64,000 nt of DNA from Sulfitobacter brevis (GTDB lineage: Bacteria > Pseudomonadota > Alphaproteobacteria > Rhodobacterales > Rhodobacteraceae): contig NZ_FOMW01000005.1 in NCBI RefSeq assembly GCF_900112755.1, positions 124,001 to 188,000 of the forward strand. The letters run 5' to 3'. Position 1 is the stretch's first letter; each line of letters begins with the position of its first letter. Of this stretch, positions 1 to 7,514 are shown piece by piece. The position numbers were made by a program, and so were the translations under genes. Under the pieces are notes generated by a model. It saw only the letters and a list, made by a program, of their open reading frames with translations, made no database searches and was not told the origin of the DNA.

Positions 1-1
1 C

Positions 2-160
2 GTCGAAGGAGCGGCCACGGCGCGTGCGATGCACGAAGTCGCCGTGAAAAACGCCTTAGAAATGCCGATTACAGCGGCGGTGACTGGCCTGTTGGATGGG
101 AGTCTGGACGTAAAAAGCGCGATGGCGTCCTTGCTGAACCGGCCCTTGAAGGAAGAATAA
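2..160 (+). CDS. gpsA: NAD(P)H-dependent glycerol-3-phosphate dehydrogenase, C-terminal fragment
   Basis: The reading frame is already open at the left edge and codes for about 52 residues before TAA. The run VEGAATARAMHEVA, followed by MPITAAVTGLLDG and a final MASLLNRP, matches the last helices of GpsA, which makes sn-glycerol 3-phosphate for phospholipid synthesis in the cytoplasm. The catalytic and NAD-binding parts lie outside the window, so the assignment rests on the C-terminal pattern only. The EVE-domain gene follows 39 bases later on the same strand and may be co-transcribed. Confidence 0.75.
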   Translation, partial: VEGAATARAMHEVAVKNALEMPITAAVTGLLDGSLDVKSAMASLLNRPLKEE

Positions 161-199
161 ATCCTTCGCGACGAGACATATTTAAGGGAGACGATTGCC

Positions 200-619
200 A
201 TGGCCTACTGGCTGTTCAAAACCGAACCTGCGACGTGGAGTTGGGCCGACCAGATGGGCCAAGCCGAGCGCGGTGAAGAGTGGAACGGCGTGCGCAATTA
301 TCAGGCCCGTAATTTCATGCGGCAGATGGCAATCGGCGATCTGGGGTTTTTCTATCATTCGCAAACCGAGAAAGCCGTTGTCGGGATTGTCGAGGTATGC
401 GCCTTGTCGCACTCCGACAGCACGACGGAGGATCCGCGATGGGATTGCGTCGATATCCGCGCGGTTCGGCCTTTTAAGAGGCCAGTGACGCTGGATCAGA
501 TCAAATCCGATGGCAGTCTTGATGAAATGGTGCTGGTGAAGAATTCGCGGCTTTCTGTGCAACCTGTGCTCCCCACTGAGTGGGAGATCATCTGCGAGCT
601 TGGCCAGACAACGCCCTGA
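200..619 (+). CDS. EVE domain-containing protein
   Basis: A 139-residue protein that is essentially one EVE domain. It opens with MAYWLFKTEPATWSW, the usual first strand of the family. It then has the WNGVRNYQARNFMR segment and the GFFYHSQTEKAVVGI core strand, which are the hallmarks of this PUA-like fold. EVE proteins are thought to bind modified bases in RNA or DNA, and the exact target here is not known. The ATG is preceded by AAGGGAG. The length is normal for the stand-alone bacterial form. It follows gpsA, a common arrangement in related bacteria, often with a yciI-like gene between, which is absent here. Confidence 0.85.
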   Translation: MAYWLFKTEPATWSWADQMGQAERGEEWNGVRNYQARNFMRQMAIGDLGFFYHSQTEKAVVGIVEVCALSHSDSTTEDPRWDCVDIRAVRPFKRPVTLDQIKSDGSLDEMVLVKNSRLSVQPVLPTEWEIICELGQTTP

Positions 620-645
620 GGCAAGACCTTCCCCCGCCGCAAACG

Positions 646-677
646 GAAAAAGGGTCCTGACGCCCTGCCAGAACCCT
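646..677 (-). terminator. intrinsic terminator
   Basis: Read on the minus strand, AGGGTTCTG and CAGGACCCT form a nine-pair stem with one G-U pair around a nine-base loop, followed directly by TTTTT. It would end the DUF2853 transcript or a separate small RNA. On the plus strand there is no T-run, so it should not serve the EVE gene. Confidence 0.65.
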
Positions 678-745
678 CTCTCACCCGTCTCATCCCGACC
701 GAAAGAAACGGTCTGGAAAGGTTCGGACCCACACTCCCGTCTAGG
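646..745 (-). ncRNA. candidate small RNA or structured 3' UTR
   Basis: The minus strand downstream of the DUF2853 gene holds three stems and no plausible reading frame. It ends in a good intrinsic terminator. A possible start signal reads TTGCTG, 17 bases, TAGACG (minus strand, about 752-780), which would give an RNA of roughly 100 nt. A GACCG/CGGTC stem lies at 697-713. GGGTCC near the proposed 5' end could also pair with GGACCC in the terminator arm. It could equally be the 3' untranslated end of the DUF2853 mRNA, whose stop is about 100 bases upstream. No known RNA family was recognised. Confidence 0.3.
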
Positions 746-846
746 CCAGATCGAAGATTCCAGCAACAAATTGCTAGGTCAAATTGTACCGATACCGGGG
801 CTGGCGATATGCTGCGCATGGCCCCGACTTCGCTCAAGCCGGTATT

Positions 847-1188
847 TCAGCTGTAAACAGATTCTTTGCTAAAGTGTTTGGTCAGCATATAGTAAATTAC
901 CGCACGGTATTTGTTCCGCTCGGATTTACCGTAAGTCTCGATCGTCTTCTGAATGCCCGCCATCAGATCAGGACCGTCTGGCAGGCCGAGTTTCTTGATC
1001 AGGAAGTTGTTTTTGACAGTTTCCAGCTCACTATCCTGACTGGAGGCCACAGTCTGTGAATCTGCGTTATAAATTGAAGGGCCGCAGGCGATTGTCACTT
1101 TAGTAAGCAACGCCATATCCGGCGACATGCCACACTTATTCTTGAGATCGTCCGCGTATTTTTCGATCCATTCGTCGCGTTTACCCAT
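847..1188 (-). CDS. DUF2853 family protein
   Basis: A 113-residue soluble protein. It begins MGKRDEWIEKYADDLK, with a mid part containing CGMSPDMALLTKVTIACGPSIY and a C-terminal KYRAVIYYMLTKHF. These are typical of DUF2853, a small helical family of unknown function common in marine alphaproteobacteria and Bacteroidetes. It has no signal peptide or membrane segment. GGGAGAA lies just upstream of the ATG and supports this start. A short inverted repeat (1216-1232) sits in the untranslated leader. It is a single-gene transcript with a terminator about 200 bases downstream. Function is unknown. Confidence 0.75.
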   Translation of the reverse strand: MGKRDEWIEKYADDLKNKCGMSPDMALLTKVTIACGPSIYNADSQTVASSQDSELETVKNNFLIKKLGLPDGPDLMAGIQKTIETYGKSERNKYRAVIYYMLTKHFSKESVYS

Positions 1189-1215
1189 CGTGAAATTCTC
1201 CCGCCTTGAACTTTT

Positions 1216-1232
1216 AGCCGGTACATCCGGCT
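1216..1232. repeat. inverted repeat in the DUF2853 leader
   Basis: AGCCGG and CCGGCT are perfect complements around a five-base spacer, just upstream of the DUF2853 ribosome-binding site. It may be an operator or a small leader hairpin. No regulator is suggested by the sequence. Confidence 0.35.
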
Positions 1233-1321
1233 TTGCACGCAGAGCCTAGTGTCAAACAGCGTTTCAAAAAAGCATTTTCTCAGGCCTGCTATTTGCACGC
1301 GAACCGCGTGAGGCGAGGGGT

Positions 1322-1350
1322 AAAAAAGGGGCGCCGCGTGGCACCCCTTT
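1322..1350 (-). terminator. intrinsic terminator of the PRC-barrel gene
   Basis: On the minus strand AAAGGGGTGCC and GGCGCCCCTTT pair with one mismatch across a short loop, and a T-rich run follows. It lies about 25 bases after the stop of the PRC-barrel gene and closes that transcript. Confidence 0.8.
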
Positions 1351-1373
1351 ATCGTTCAACCATTGTCGGAAAG

Positions 1374-2069
1374 TTATACGCCTGAGTCCAAGGGCGCATC
1401 AGCGTCCAGTTTCTCATATTCGGCCTCGTCAATTTCGGCCATCGCCTCGAGTTCTGCGTTGGTGCGCGTGCTCAGTTTCAGGTCACCTTCGGCAGCCCGC
1501 GATATCTCGCTCAGCGGTATCGCCACCTCATGCTCGCCAAACCCGAGGAACCCGCCAACGCCGATAATGGCAGCAAGTTCACCGTTATAGCGCACGATCG
1601 TATCGATCTCGCCAATATCTTCGCCGTTGGCTTCGACCACATTCAGGCCAACGATATCAGACGCAACCATGCCTGAGAAGCTATCGACCATCGTGTCGGT
1701 GGTCGTCGTAGCTGTCTGGCTGGAGGAAGCACTGGCTTCGGCTTCGGCAACGTTATCACTGGCAGGCTTGCTTACCGAATTGGCGGTATCCGATGCGCCG
1801 GTGAGCGTATCTGTTTCTGCCTCGGCCTCTTTCAAATCCGTGTTGGGCGTATCGCCATCAGCCGCGACTGAGGTTTGAGCAGATTGCTTGACCGAGGTGT
1901 TTGTATCCGTGTTCACATCGACGCTCGACTGGTCGGCACCTGCGGAAACGGAAGCGCCCGTATCGGCTGAAACTGAACCGGCAACATCGCCTGTAGCGGC
2001 TGTCTGTGCCCAAGCGGAACCTGCAGTCAAAGCAATTACTGCGACGGTGGCTTTCAAAGTATGTGTCAT
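1374..2069 (-). CDS. secreted PRC-barrel domain protein
   Basis: A 231-residue exported protein. Residues 1-21 form a signal peptide ending SAWA-Q. Residues about 22-125 are low complexity, rich in Ala, Ser, Thr and Asp. Residues about 130-205 form a PRC-barrel domain (VASDIVGLNVVEANGEDIGE, then AAIIGVGGFLGFGEHEVAIP). PRC-barrels occur in RNA-processing factors, photosynthetic reaction centres and many stress-induced periplasmic proteins. An exported copy with a disordered linker fits the last group. AAAGGAG precedes the ATG. The upstream region holds a GGAAC-N16-CGTT element, which suggests general stress control. It is monocistronic with its own terminator. Confidence 0.8.
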   Translation of the reverse strand: MTHTLKATVAVIALTAGSAWAQTAATGDVAGSVSADTGASVSAGADQSSVDVNTDTNTSVKQSAQTSVAADGDTPNTDLKEAEAETDTLTGASDTANSVSKPASDNVAEAEASASSSQTATTTTDTMVDSFSGMVASDIVGLNVVEANGEDIGEIDTIVRYNGELAAIIGVGGFLGFGEHEVAIPLSEISRAAEGDLKLSTRTNAELEAMAEIDEAEYEKLDADAPLDSGV

Positions 2070-2107
2070 CGTTTTCTCCTTTAATGCTGTAGCATCTTCG
2101 GGAATAA

Positions 2108-2132
2108 AACGAACGGGTGCGGTGCTTGTTCC
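2108..2132 (-). promoter_or_regulatory. EcfG-like stress promoter of the PRC-barrel gene
   Basis: On the minus strand GGAAC is separated by 16 bases from CGTT, an exact match to the consensus recognised by the alphaproteobacterial general stress sigma factor EcfG. The start codon is about 40 bases downstream with AAAGGAG in between. The match is short, so chance is possible, and presence of EcfG in this organism cannot be seen from this window. Confidence 0.45.
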
Positions 2133-2191
2133 AACAATGTCACAGGTCAGCGAAATAATGCCGGATGCGGGAACCTTTTGGCGGATTGCAG

Positions 2192-2674
2192 CTAGCGCAG
2201 GGTCGCGCCGTCTTTGACGCCGTGGTTCGTTTGCGCGTCAAAAGCGATATCCGCAGCATTATATCTCCGAATGATCGCATCGCCGTTCTGACATTTGTCA
2301 GCCTCGATCTCTCGCGCGGCTTGAATACTGTGTAGACCATGCTGGGCCTCATGCTGCGTCAGGGCGGTGAGCATTGCGTCGAACTTTCGCCTGACCTGTG
2401 CTGGCATCGCGGAAGGGTTGGCATGTTGCGGCAGGATATAGGCCACGTCGACCTCAAGCTTGCAGGAACGAGACCATCGCACATGCCATTCGGTGAAGGC
2501 CCAATATCCTCGCGGCCCGCGCTTGTTCATCTGCTCGATCAGCCCATTCACGGAAGTTGCCGTTACCTCGTAAACCTTAGTCTGCTGCGAAACCTTTGGC
2601 TCTGCTATGCTTGTGCCCGCAAATGCGAGGACCAAGGCGGCGGCGGTCGTGATGGACTGAAAAAGACGCGTCAT
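2192..2674 (-). CDS. DUF922 putative zinc protease, exported
   Basis: A 160-residue protein when started at the internal ATG giving MTRLFQSITT. That start creates a clean signal peptide (…LAFAGTSIAEP), which a 14-residue upstream extension would spoil, and GAGGG precedes it. The middle holds conserved aromatic residues (GYWAFTEWHVRWS). The motif LTQHEAQHG contains HEAQH, the HExxH zinc-protease signature, followed by a conserved acidic stretch (AAREIEADKC). DUF922 proteins are periplasmic and proposed to be metalloproteases, with no substrate known. It is on the same strand as ahcY upstream, separated by about 190 bases. Confidence 0.7.
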   Translation of the reverse strand: MTRLFQSITTAAALVLAFAGTSIAEPKVSQQTKVYEVTATSVNGLIEQMNKRGPRGYWAFTEWHVRWSRSCKLEVDVAYILPQHANPSAMPAQVRRKFDAMLTALTQHEAQHGLHSIQAAREIEADKCQNGDAIIRRYNAADIAFDAQTNHGVKDGATLR

Positions 2675-2822
2675 CCTACCCTCGACATTTGAATGCTTGG
2701 CACAGCTTTGCCGCAAGCAGGCTATATATCAAGCCGCTTGGCTTTTGCATGACGCATTAAATTCATATGGGAATCGTCGGCAGCCTGACGGGCCGGAGTT
2801 CTTTGCCGCTTGGCGAGAACGC

Positions 2823-2854
2823 GCGGCGGCACGAGGGGAACCCTGCGCCGCCGC
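2823..2854 (-). terminator. GC-rich hairpin downstream of ahcY
   Basis: GCGGCGGC and GCCGCCGC pair perfectly, and an inner AGGG/CCCT stem extends the structure. It begins nine bases after the ahcY stop. There is no T-run, so it may work as a Rho-assisted terminator or 3' end stabiliser rather than a classical intrinsic terminator. Confidence 0.4.
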
Positions 2855-2862
2855 TGCTTTGA

Positions 2863-4251
2863 TTAGTAGCGGTAGTGTTCTGGCTTGAACGGGCCTTCTG
2901 GCGTGACGCCGATATAGGCGGCCTGCTCGGGGCTCAATTTGCTCAGCTTCACGCCGATCCGGTCCAGATGCAGGCGCGCGACTTTTTCGTCCAGATGCTT
3001 GGGCAGGATGTAGACGTCATTTTGGTACTTGTCGGTATTTTCCCAAAGCTCGATTTGCGCCAACACCTGATTGGTGAAGGAAGCGGACATCACGAAGGAA
3101 GGGTGGCCGGTGGCGTTGCCAAGGTTCAGCAAGCGGCCTTCGGAGAGCAGGATCAGACGATGCCCGTTCGGCATCTCGATCATGTCGACCTGTTCCTTGA
3201 TGTTGGTCCACTTGTGGTTCTTCAGCGCGGCGACCTGAATTTCGTTGTCGAAGTGGCCGATGTTGCCGACGATCGCCATGTCCTTCATCTCGCGCATATG
3301 CTCGATGCGGATCACGTCTTTATTGCCTGTCGTGGTGATGAAGATATCGGCGCTACCGACAACATCTTCCAGCAGCACGACTTCGAAACCGTCCATTGCA
3401 GCCTGAAGGGCGCAGATCGGATCAACTTCGGTCACCTTCACCCGCGCACCAGCCCCGCGCAACGATGCGGCAGAGCCTTTGCCGACATCGCCGTAGCCCA
3501 TGACGACCGCAACCTTGCCGGCCATCATCGTGTCGGTTGCGCGGCGGATGCCATCGACCAGCGATTCTTTACAGCCGTATTTATTGTCGAACTTCGACTT
3601 GGTGACGGAATCGTTCACGTTGATTGCAGGGAACGGCAGCTGGCCTTGCTTGACCAGCTCATACAGACGGTGAACGCCCGTTGTGGTTTCCTCGGAGACG
3701 CCTTTGATCTGGTCACGCACTTTGGTGAACCAACCGGGGGACGCCGCCATGCGCTTCTTGATCTGCGCCTTGATGACTTCTTCTTCCTCGGAAGTCGGGA
3801 CGGCGATGACGTCTTCACCAGCTTCGGCGCGGGCACCGAGCAGTACATAAAGCGTCGCATCGCCGCCGTCATCGAGGATCATATTGGGGCCGTCAGCAAA
3901 CGCGAAAGACTTGTCGAGATAGTCCCAATGCTCTTCCAGTGACTGGCCCTTGATCGCGAAGACCGGCACGCCGGATGCGGCAATGGCTGCGGCGGCATGG
4001 TCTTGGGTCGAGAAAATGTTGCATGAGGCCCAGCGCACGTCAGCGCCCAGCGCAGTAAGTGTCTCGATCAGTACGGCTGTCTGGATGGTCATGTGCAATG
4101 AGCCGACAATGCGCGCGCCTTTCAGCGGTTTGCTTTCGCCGTACTCGGTGCGCAGCGCCATCAGGCCCGGCATTTCAGTCTCGGCAATGTCGAGCTCTTT
4201 GCGGCCATAGGACGCCAGCTCAATGTTCTTAACGATATAATCCGCGGCCAT
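2863..4251 (-). CDS. ahcY: adenosylhomocysteinase
   Basis: A 462-residue enzyme that splits S-adenosylhomocysteine into homocysteine and adenosine and so removes the product inhibitor of SAM methyltransferases. Visible family marks are [16 protein letters not shown] near residue 55, the NAD-binding [10 protein letters not shown] loop near residue 220, [11 protein letters not shown], and the C-terminal KPEHYRY tail that closes the cofactor site. The start at MAADYIVKN is chosen because GAGGTG lies five bases upstream. The upstream in-frame ATG lacks this. A small exported protein gene lies about 104 bases upstream on the same strand. I looked for an SAH riboswitch in that gap and did not see one. 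Confidence 0.97.
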   Translation of the reverse strand: MAADYIVKNIELASYGRKELDIAETEMPGLMALRTEYGESKPLKGARIVGSLHMTIQTAVLIETLTALGADVRWASCNIFSTQDHAAAAIAASGVPVFAIKGQSLEEHWDYLDKSFAFADGPNMILDDGGDATLYVLLGARAEAGEDVIAVPTSEEEEVIKAQIKKRMAASPGWFTKVRDQIKGVSEETTTGVHRLYELVKQGQLPFPAINVNDSVTKSKFDNKYGCKESLVDGIRRATDTMMAGKVAVVMGYGDVGKGSAASLRGAGARVKVTEVDPICALQAAMDGFEVVLLEDVVGSADIFITTTGNKDVIRIEHMREMKDMAIVGNIGHFDNEIQVAALKNHKWTNIKEQVDMIEMPNGHRLILLSEGRLLNLGNATGHPSFVMSASFTNQVLAQIELWENTDKYQNDVYILPKHLDEKVARLHLDRIGVKLSKLSPEQAAYIGVTPEGPFKPEHYRY

Positions 4252-4355
4252 GTGGCACCTCATCCAAGCATATATGAGGGCCGCGTATCATCACTGGCGA
4301 TGTTTCTCAATCGTTGCTGACCGTGGCAGGCGGGTTACCTACCAATTAGATGTGC

Positions 4356-4661
4356 TCAACTCGCCGTGCCGGGAATGGTTTTCAAATCCGACTCGAAGAA
4401 ATCGGTCCCTGCCGCCACGATACAGGTCGTGCCATTGGCATTCGTCATCAGCACGGTAAATGTGCCGGTTTCCGGAGACGCCCAGACCTCGACCACGGCA
4501 GCGGCCTTTTTGGTTTTCTGCAACCCGCCCGCTGTCAGCTTTTCAGAGTACTTGGAGGAGAGTTTATCCACTACAGCATCGCGCGGTCCGCATTGTGCGG
4601 CATAGGCCGGCGTCATTACTGCGCTGATCGCCACGAGGGCGGCTAGAATATGTTTGTACAT
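4356..4661 (-). CDS. small exported protein of unknown function
   Basis: A 101-residue protein with a clear signal peptide (residues 1-21, ending PAYA-A). Two cysteines (one in AQCGPRDAVVDKL, one in NGTTCIVAAG) could form a disulfide. The mature part of about 80 residues has a helical start and a beta-rich second half (AAAVVEVWASPETGTFTVLM). I do not recognise a named domain. It lies just upstream of ahcY, but that alone says little about function. GTAAGGAAA precedes the ATG. Confidence 0.7.
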   Translation of the reverse strand: MYKHILAALVAISAVMTPAYAAQCGPRDAVVDKLSSKYSEKLTAGGLQKTKKAAAVVEVWASPETGTFTVLMTNANGTTCIVAAGTDFFESDLKTIPGTAS

Positions 4662-4753
4662 GTCGTTTCCTTACCCGTTTCGTGTTTCAAGAAAAGGAAA
4701 GGGCGCAAAGTGTCAGAGACTGCGTCCTCCCCCCACTATTGCTCTTGTGATCG

Positions 4754-4780
4754 CGGAACTGTTTTGCAAAAACCGTTCCG
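4754..4780. repeat. near-perfect 27-bp palindrome, candidate operator
   Basis: CGGAAC-T-GTTTT on the left mirrors AAAAC-C-GTTCCG on the right around a GCA centre. Only one of twelve arm positions fails to match. It sits between two divergent genes, 93 bases from one start and 79 from the other. It lacks a T-run, so a transcription-factor site is more likely than a terminator. Confidence 0.5.
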
Positions 4781-4858
4781 TCGGCAGCATGCGATCCACC
4801 TGAAAGGGTGCGCCTGAATTATGGCGAAATAGAGGCACATGGCAGGACCTGTGATTTA

Positions 4859-5455
4859 ATGGCAACAACACCACGCGCATGGCAACGGATGCTCTCGGGC
4901 CGCAGGCTCGACCTGCTGGACCCGACGCCGATGGACATCGAAATTGACGATATCGCTCACGGGCTTGCCTTTGTGGCCCGCTGGAACGGGCAGACACGCG
5001 GCGACTTTGCCTATTCGGTGGCCGAGCATTCACTTTTGGTCGAGACCCTTTATGGGCGCATTGAGCCGCGGGCGCCTGCAAAATGGCGGCTGGCGGCCTT
5101 GCTGCATGATGCGCCGGAATATGTGATCGGCGATATGATCTCGCCCGTAAAAGCGGCGGTCGGGCCGAGCTATGGTGCGCTTGACGAACGGCTGACCGGC
5201 GCGATCCACTTGCGCTTTGGCTTGCCCGCAGCACTGCCCAAATCGGTCAAACGACAGATCAAACGCGCCGACAGAATTAGCGCTTGGATGGAAGCGACCC
5301 AGATCGCCGGTTTCTCCGAAGCCGAAGCAACACGGTTCTTTGGCCGTTTTGATGCGGAACTGACTGAAGGGCTGGATATAGTGCTGCGCGCCCCCATTCA
5401 GACCCGTAACGCCTTTACCGAGCGCCACGCGGCCTTGCTGGCGGAAATGCCATGA
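4859..5455 (+). CDS. HD domain phosphohydrolase, YfbR-like
   Basis: A 198-residue protein. It carries the HD-family metal ligands in order: VAEHSLLVE (His), AALLHDAPEYVIGDM (His-Asp) and a later DRIS Asp. This pattern resembles YfbR and related 5'-deoxynucleotidases and archaeal-type HD hydrolases, which act on nucleotides. Substrate specificity cannot be read from sequence. The ATG giving MATTPRAWQRML is preferred over an upstream GTG because conserved sequence begins there. The last base of its coding region overlaps the next gene in an ATGA junction, so the HD and acetyltransferase genes are translationally coupled. Confidence 0.8.
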   Translation: MATTPRAWQRMLSGRRLDLLDPTPMDIEIDDIAHGLAFVARWNGQTRGDFAYSVAEHSLLVETLYGRIEPRAPAKWRLAALLHDAPEYVIGDMISPVKAAVGPSYGALDERLTGAIHLRFGLPAALPKSVKRQIKRADRISAWMEATQIAGFSEAEATRFFGRFDAELTEGLDIVLRAPIQTRNAFTERHAALLAEMP

Positions 5456-5946
5456 TTACTGTGCGCCGCGCCGCTGAGGCCGATGCAGGCCAGATGGCCA
5501 GCCTGCTGAACGAGATTATCAAGATCGGCGGCACCACGGCAATCGTGCGGCCTGTCATCCGCGAGGACCTCGCGGACTGGATGGCGCAGAACGCAGATCA
5601 CTCGGCATGGCACATCGCCAGCGACGCGGCGGGTAAAGTCGTCGGCTTTCAATGGGTCGCGCCGAATTCGACTTTGCCGCCAGACGCCGCAGATATCGCG
5701 ACCTTCGTGCAGATCGGCCAAAACGGGCTCGGTATCGGTTCGGCGCTGTTCGAGGCGACCAAAGCGGCGGCGCGCACGCTCGGCTATAGTTGGATCAATG
5801 CGAATATCCGCGCCGACAACGAAGGCGGGCTGATCTATTACCAAAGCCGCGGCTTTCAGGATTACGGCGTGATCGACGGCTACACGCTGTCCGATGGGCA
5901 GGTGGTCGATAAACGGCTCAAGCGGTTCGACCTGTCGCTTACCTGA
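5452..5946 (+). CDS. GNAT family N-acetyltransferase
   Basis: A 164-residue GNAT protein. It opens with ITVRRAAEADAGQMASL, the first strand and helix. The acetyl-CoA pyrophosphate loop is near GQNGLGIGSALFE (Q/RxxGxG/A type), and YYQSRGFQDYG is the usual motif-B end. The substrate is unknown, but such proteins commonly acetylate phosphinothricin-like amino acids, antibiotics or polyamines. It is coupled to the HD hydrolase by an ATGA overlap. Its 3' end overlaps the facing gene by eight bases. Confidence 0.85.
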   Translation: MITVRRAAEADAGQMASLLNEIIKIGGTTAIVRPVIREDLADWMAQNADHSAWHIASDAAGKVVGFQWVAPNSTLPPDAADIATFVQIGQNGLGIGSALFEATKAAARTLGYSWINANIRADNEGGLIYYQSRGFQDYGVIDGYTLSDGQVVDKRLKRFDLSLT

Positions 5947-7495
5947 CCCAGACCTCGACGCGGCGGTTTGCTTGCCTGCCCCATGCACTGTCGTCACAGG
6001 CCATCGGCATCGCTTCGCCGAAGGCATCAACCGAGATCCGGATGCGTTCCAGATTGGCGGTCACGGCAGCAGCACTGACGGCCCGTTGCACGGCCTCCGC
6101 ACGGCGCAGTGCGATGTCGCGGTTGGCCCGCGCTGCCCCGTCACCATCACTGAACCCCACAAACAGCACATCGCGCGCATCGTATTGGCCCTGCTCCATC
6201 GCGCGGGCAAGTTGCTGCACGTTGGAGCGGGACTGCGCATCCAGCCGGATGGACCCCGCCTCAAACCGGAACGAGGTGGTCAGCCGTGCCATCGGCTTCA
6301 GAGTCGCGTTCATCCGCTGCAATTCCTGCAAGGTAATCTCCTCCCCAGCGACGGTAATGGCGTTGGAGAACCGGTTGCCCTGCTCTTCGATAGGAATTTC
6401 CTCGGGCGTCTGGTCCACAAACCCTGCCCGCCGGATCACATTCTGCGCGGCAGGTTCGCGGGTGAAGGCCAGAAACTCGCGGGCGATCAGCGGCAGGCGG
6501 CGGGCGGGGAAATAAAGAAACATCGGCGCGGTGAGCGGATAGTCTTCGGTTTTGATTGTGCGCCGTGCCGCATCAAGGTCAAACCCGCAGTCCCCGCCCA
6601 GCGTCAGCACCTGTGTATCACGGTGATCGGCATAACTGGTGATCCCCAGTGCGAAAATATCCTTGGAGACAGCCTCCGCCAACTCGGCGGGCAGCGCATG
6701 ACGGATGATGCCGTCGGTCAATTGCAGGCTGGCGGGGGTCATCACATGGTCGACGATGGCTTGGCTCAATCCACTGGCTACGGCAGGTAGGTGTAGCTCG
6801 ATCGGCGCGTCCGGCCCGCCCAGGTCCTGCCAGTTCGTGACCCGTCCAGCGAACACCCGCGCCAGCGTCTGCGGCGAAATGCGTTTAACTGGGTTGGTCG
6901 GGGATACCACAGGCACAACGGCATCCAAGGCCAGCACGCGGCTACGGTTGGCACCTGTCATATCGCCGAGCCCCAATTCGCGGGCATTGATCCGTTCTTC
7001 GCGCCGGATTTCACGCAGCGCCATGACGATATCGGCATCATCGGTCAGCAGATCGGCAAAGCCTTCGTCGGTATTGGTGGCACTGAACCTGAACCGAGCG
7101 GCAAGCTGGCCATCATCTTTGCGCGACAACGATAGCGTAAAGACAGTTTCGCTGCCTTCGCGGACGACGGTGTAATTATCCCGTTGGGAAAAGGCCTCGA
7201 TTAGCGCCGGCATCAAAACCGCACCCATTGTGGCAGAGCCGGATAGATCGACCTCGGCCACGAAGTTCTCGAGGTTCGGACAGCCGGGACCGTCACAATC
7301 GACGCCCGAGCCATCGATCGTCAGCTCGCCGTATTCAGTGCGCAAACGGTAAAACTCGCCGTCGTACCCCAGAAGCATGCCAGCGAGTTCGACCTTGCCA
7401 TCGCGTGAGGTCAAGGTCACATCCTGCGCTTGCGCGGCAAGGGTTGTGCAAAGGAAAAATGCGGCGATGGCCGCCGCATGTTTCAGGTTGATCAT
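5939..7495 (-). CDS. phosphate-binding-like protein fused to an OmpA peptidoglycan-binding domain
   Basis: A 518-residue exported protein. It starts at MINLKHAAAIAAFFL with signal cleavage after AAQA. Residues about 20-380 follow a PstS-like periplasmic binding fold, with segments such as ADIVMALREI, VVPVVSPTNPVKRIS and VFAGRVTNWQDLGG that are typical of phosphate-binding proteins. Residues about 400-518 form an OmpA C-terminal domain (TSFRFEAGSIRLDAQSRSN, then GFSDGDGAARANRDIALRRAEAVQ). The fusion suggests a binding protein tethered to the cell wall, not a normal transporter subunit, since no pst permease genes are present. The next gene upstream on the same strand lies 19 bases away. Confidence 0.8.
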   Translation of the reverse strand: MINLKHAAAIAAFFLCTTLAAQAQDVTLTSRDGKVELAGMLLGYDGEFYRLRTEYGELTIDGSGVDCDGPGCPNLENFVAEVDLSGSATMGAVLMPALIEAFSQRDNYTVVREGSETVFTLSLSRKDDGQLAARFRFSATNTDEGFADLLTDDADIVMALREIRREERINARELGLGDMTGANRSRVLALDAVVPVVSPTNPVKRISPQTLARVFAGRVTNWQDLGGPDAPIELHLPAVASGLSQAIVDHVMTPASLQLTDGIIRHALPAELAEAVSKDIFALGITSYADHRDTQVLTLGGDCGFDLDAARRTIKTEDYPLTAPMFLYFPARRLPLIAREFLAFTREPAAQNVIRRAGFVDQTPEEIPIEEQGNRFSNAITVAGEEITLQELQRMNATLKPMARLTTSFRFEAGSIRLDAQSRSNVQQLARAMEQGQYDARDVLFVGFSDGDGAARANRDIALRRAEAVQRAVSAAAVTANLERIRISVDAFGEAMPMACDDSAWGRQANRRVEVWVR

Positions 7496-7514
7496 GTGAC
7501 CCCGAGGTGTTGCG

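Noticed and set aside
2875-3942. Long open frames on the strand opposite ahcY and similar frames opposite argG, secA, mutS and others
   Set aside because: They mirror the codon bias of the real genes, lack ribosome-binding sites and family motifs, and overlap well-supported genes completely.
4252-4355. SAH riboswitch upstream of ahcY
   Set aside because: The gap before ahcY does not show the GC-rich conserved core of that riboswitch or a plausible pseudoknot. No other riboswitch pattern was recognised.
4560-4572. DnaA box-like TTATCCACT
   Set aside because: A single imperfect match inside a coding region, with no cluster or AT-rich unwinding region.
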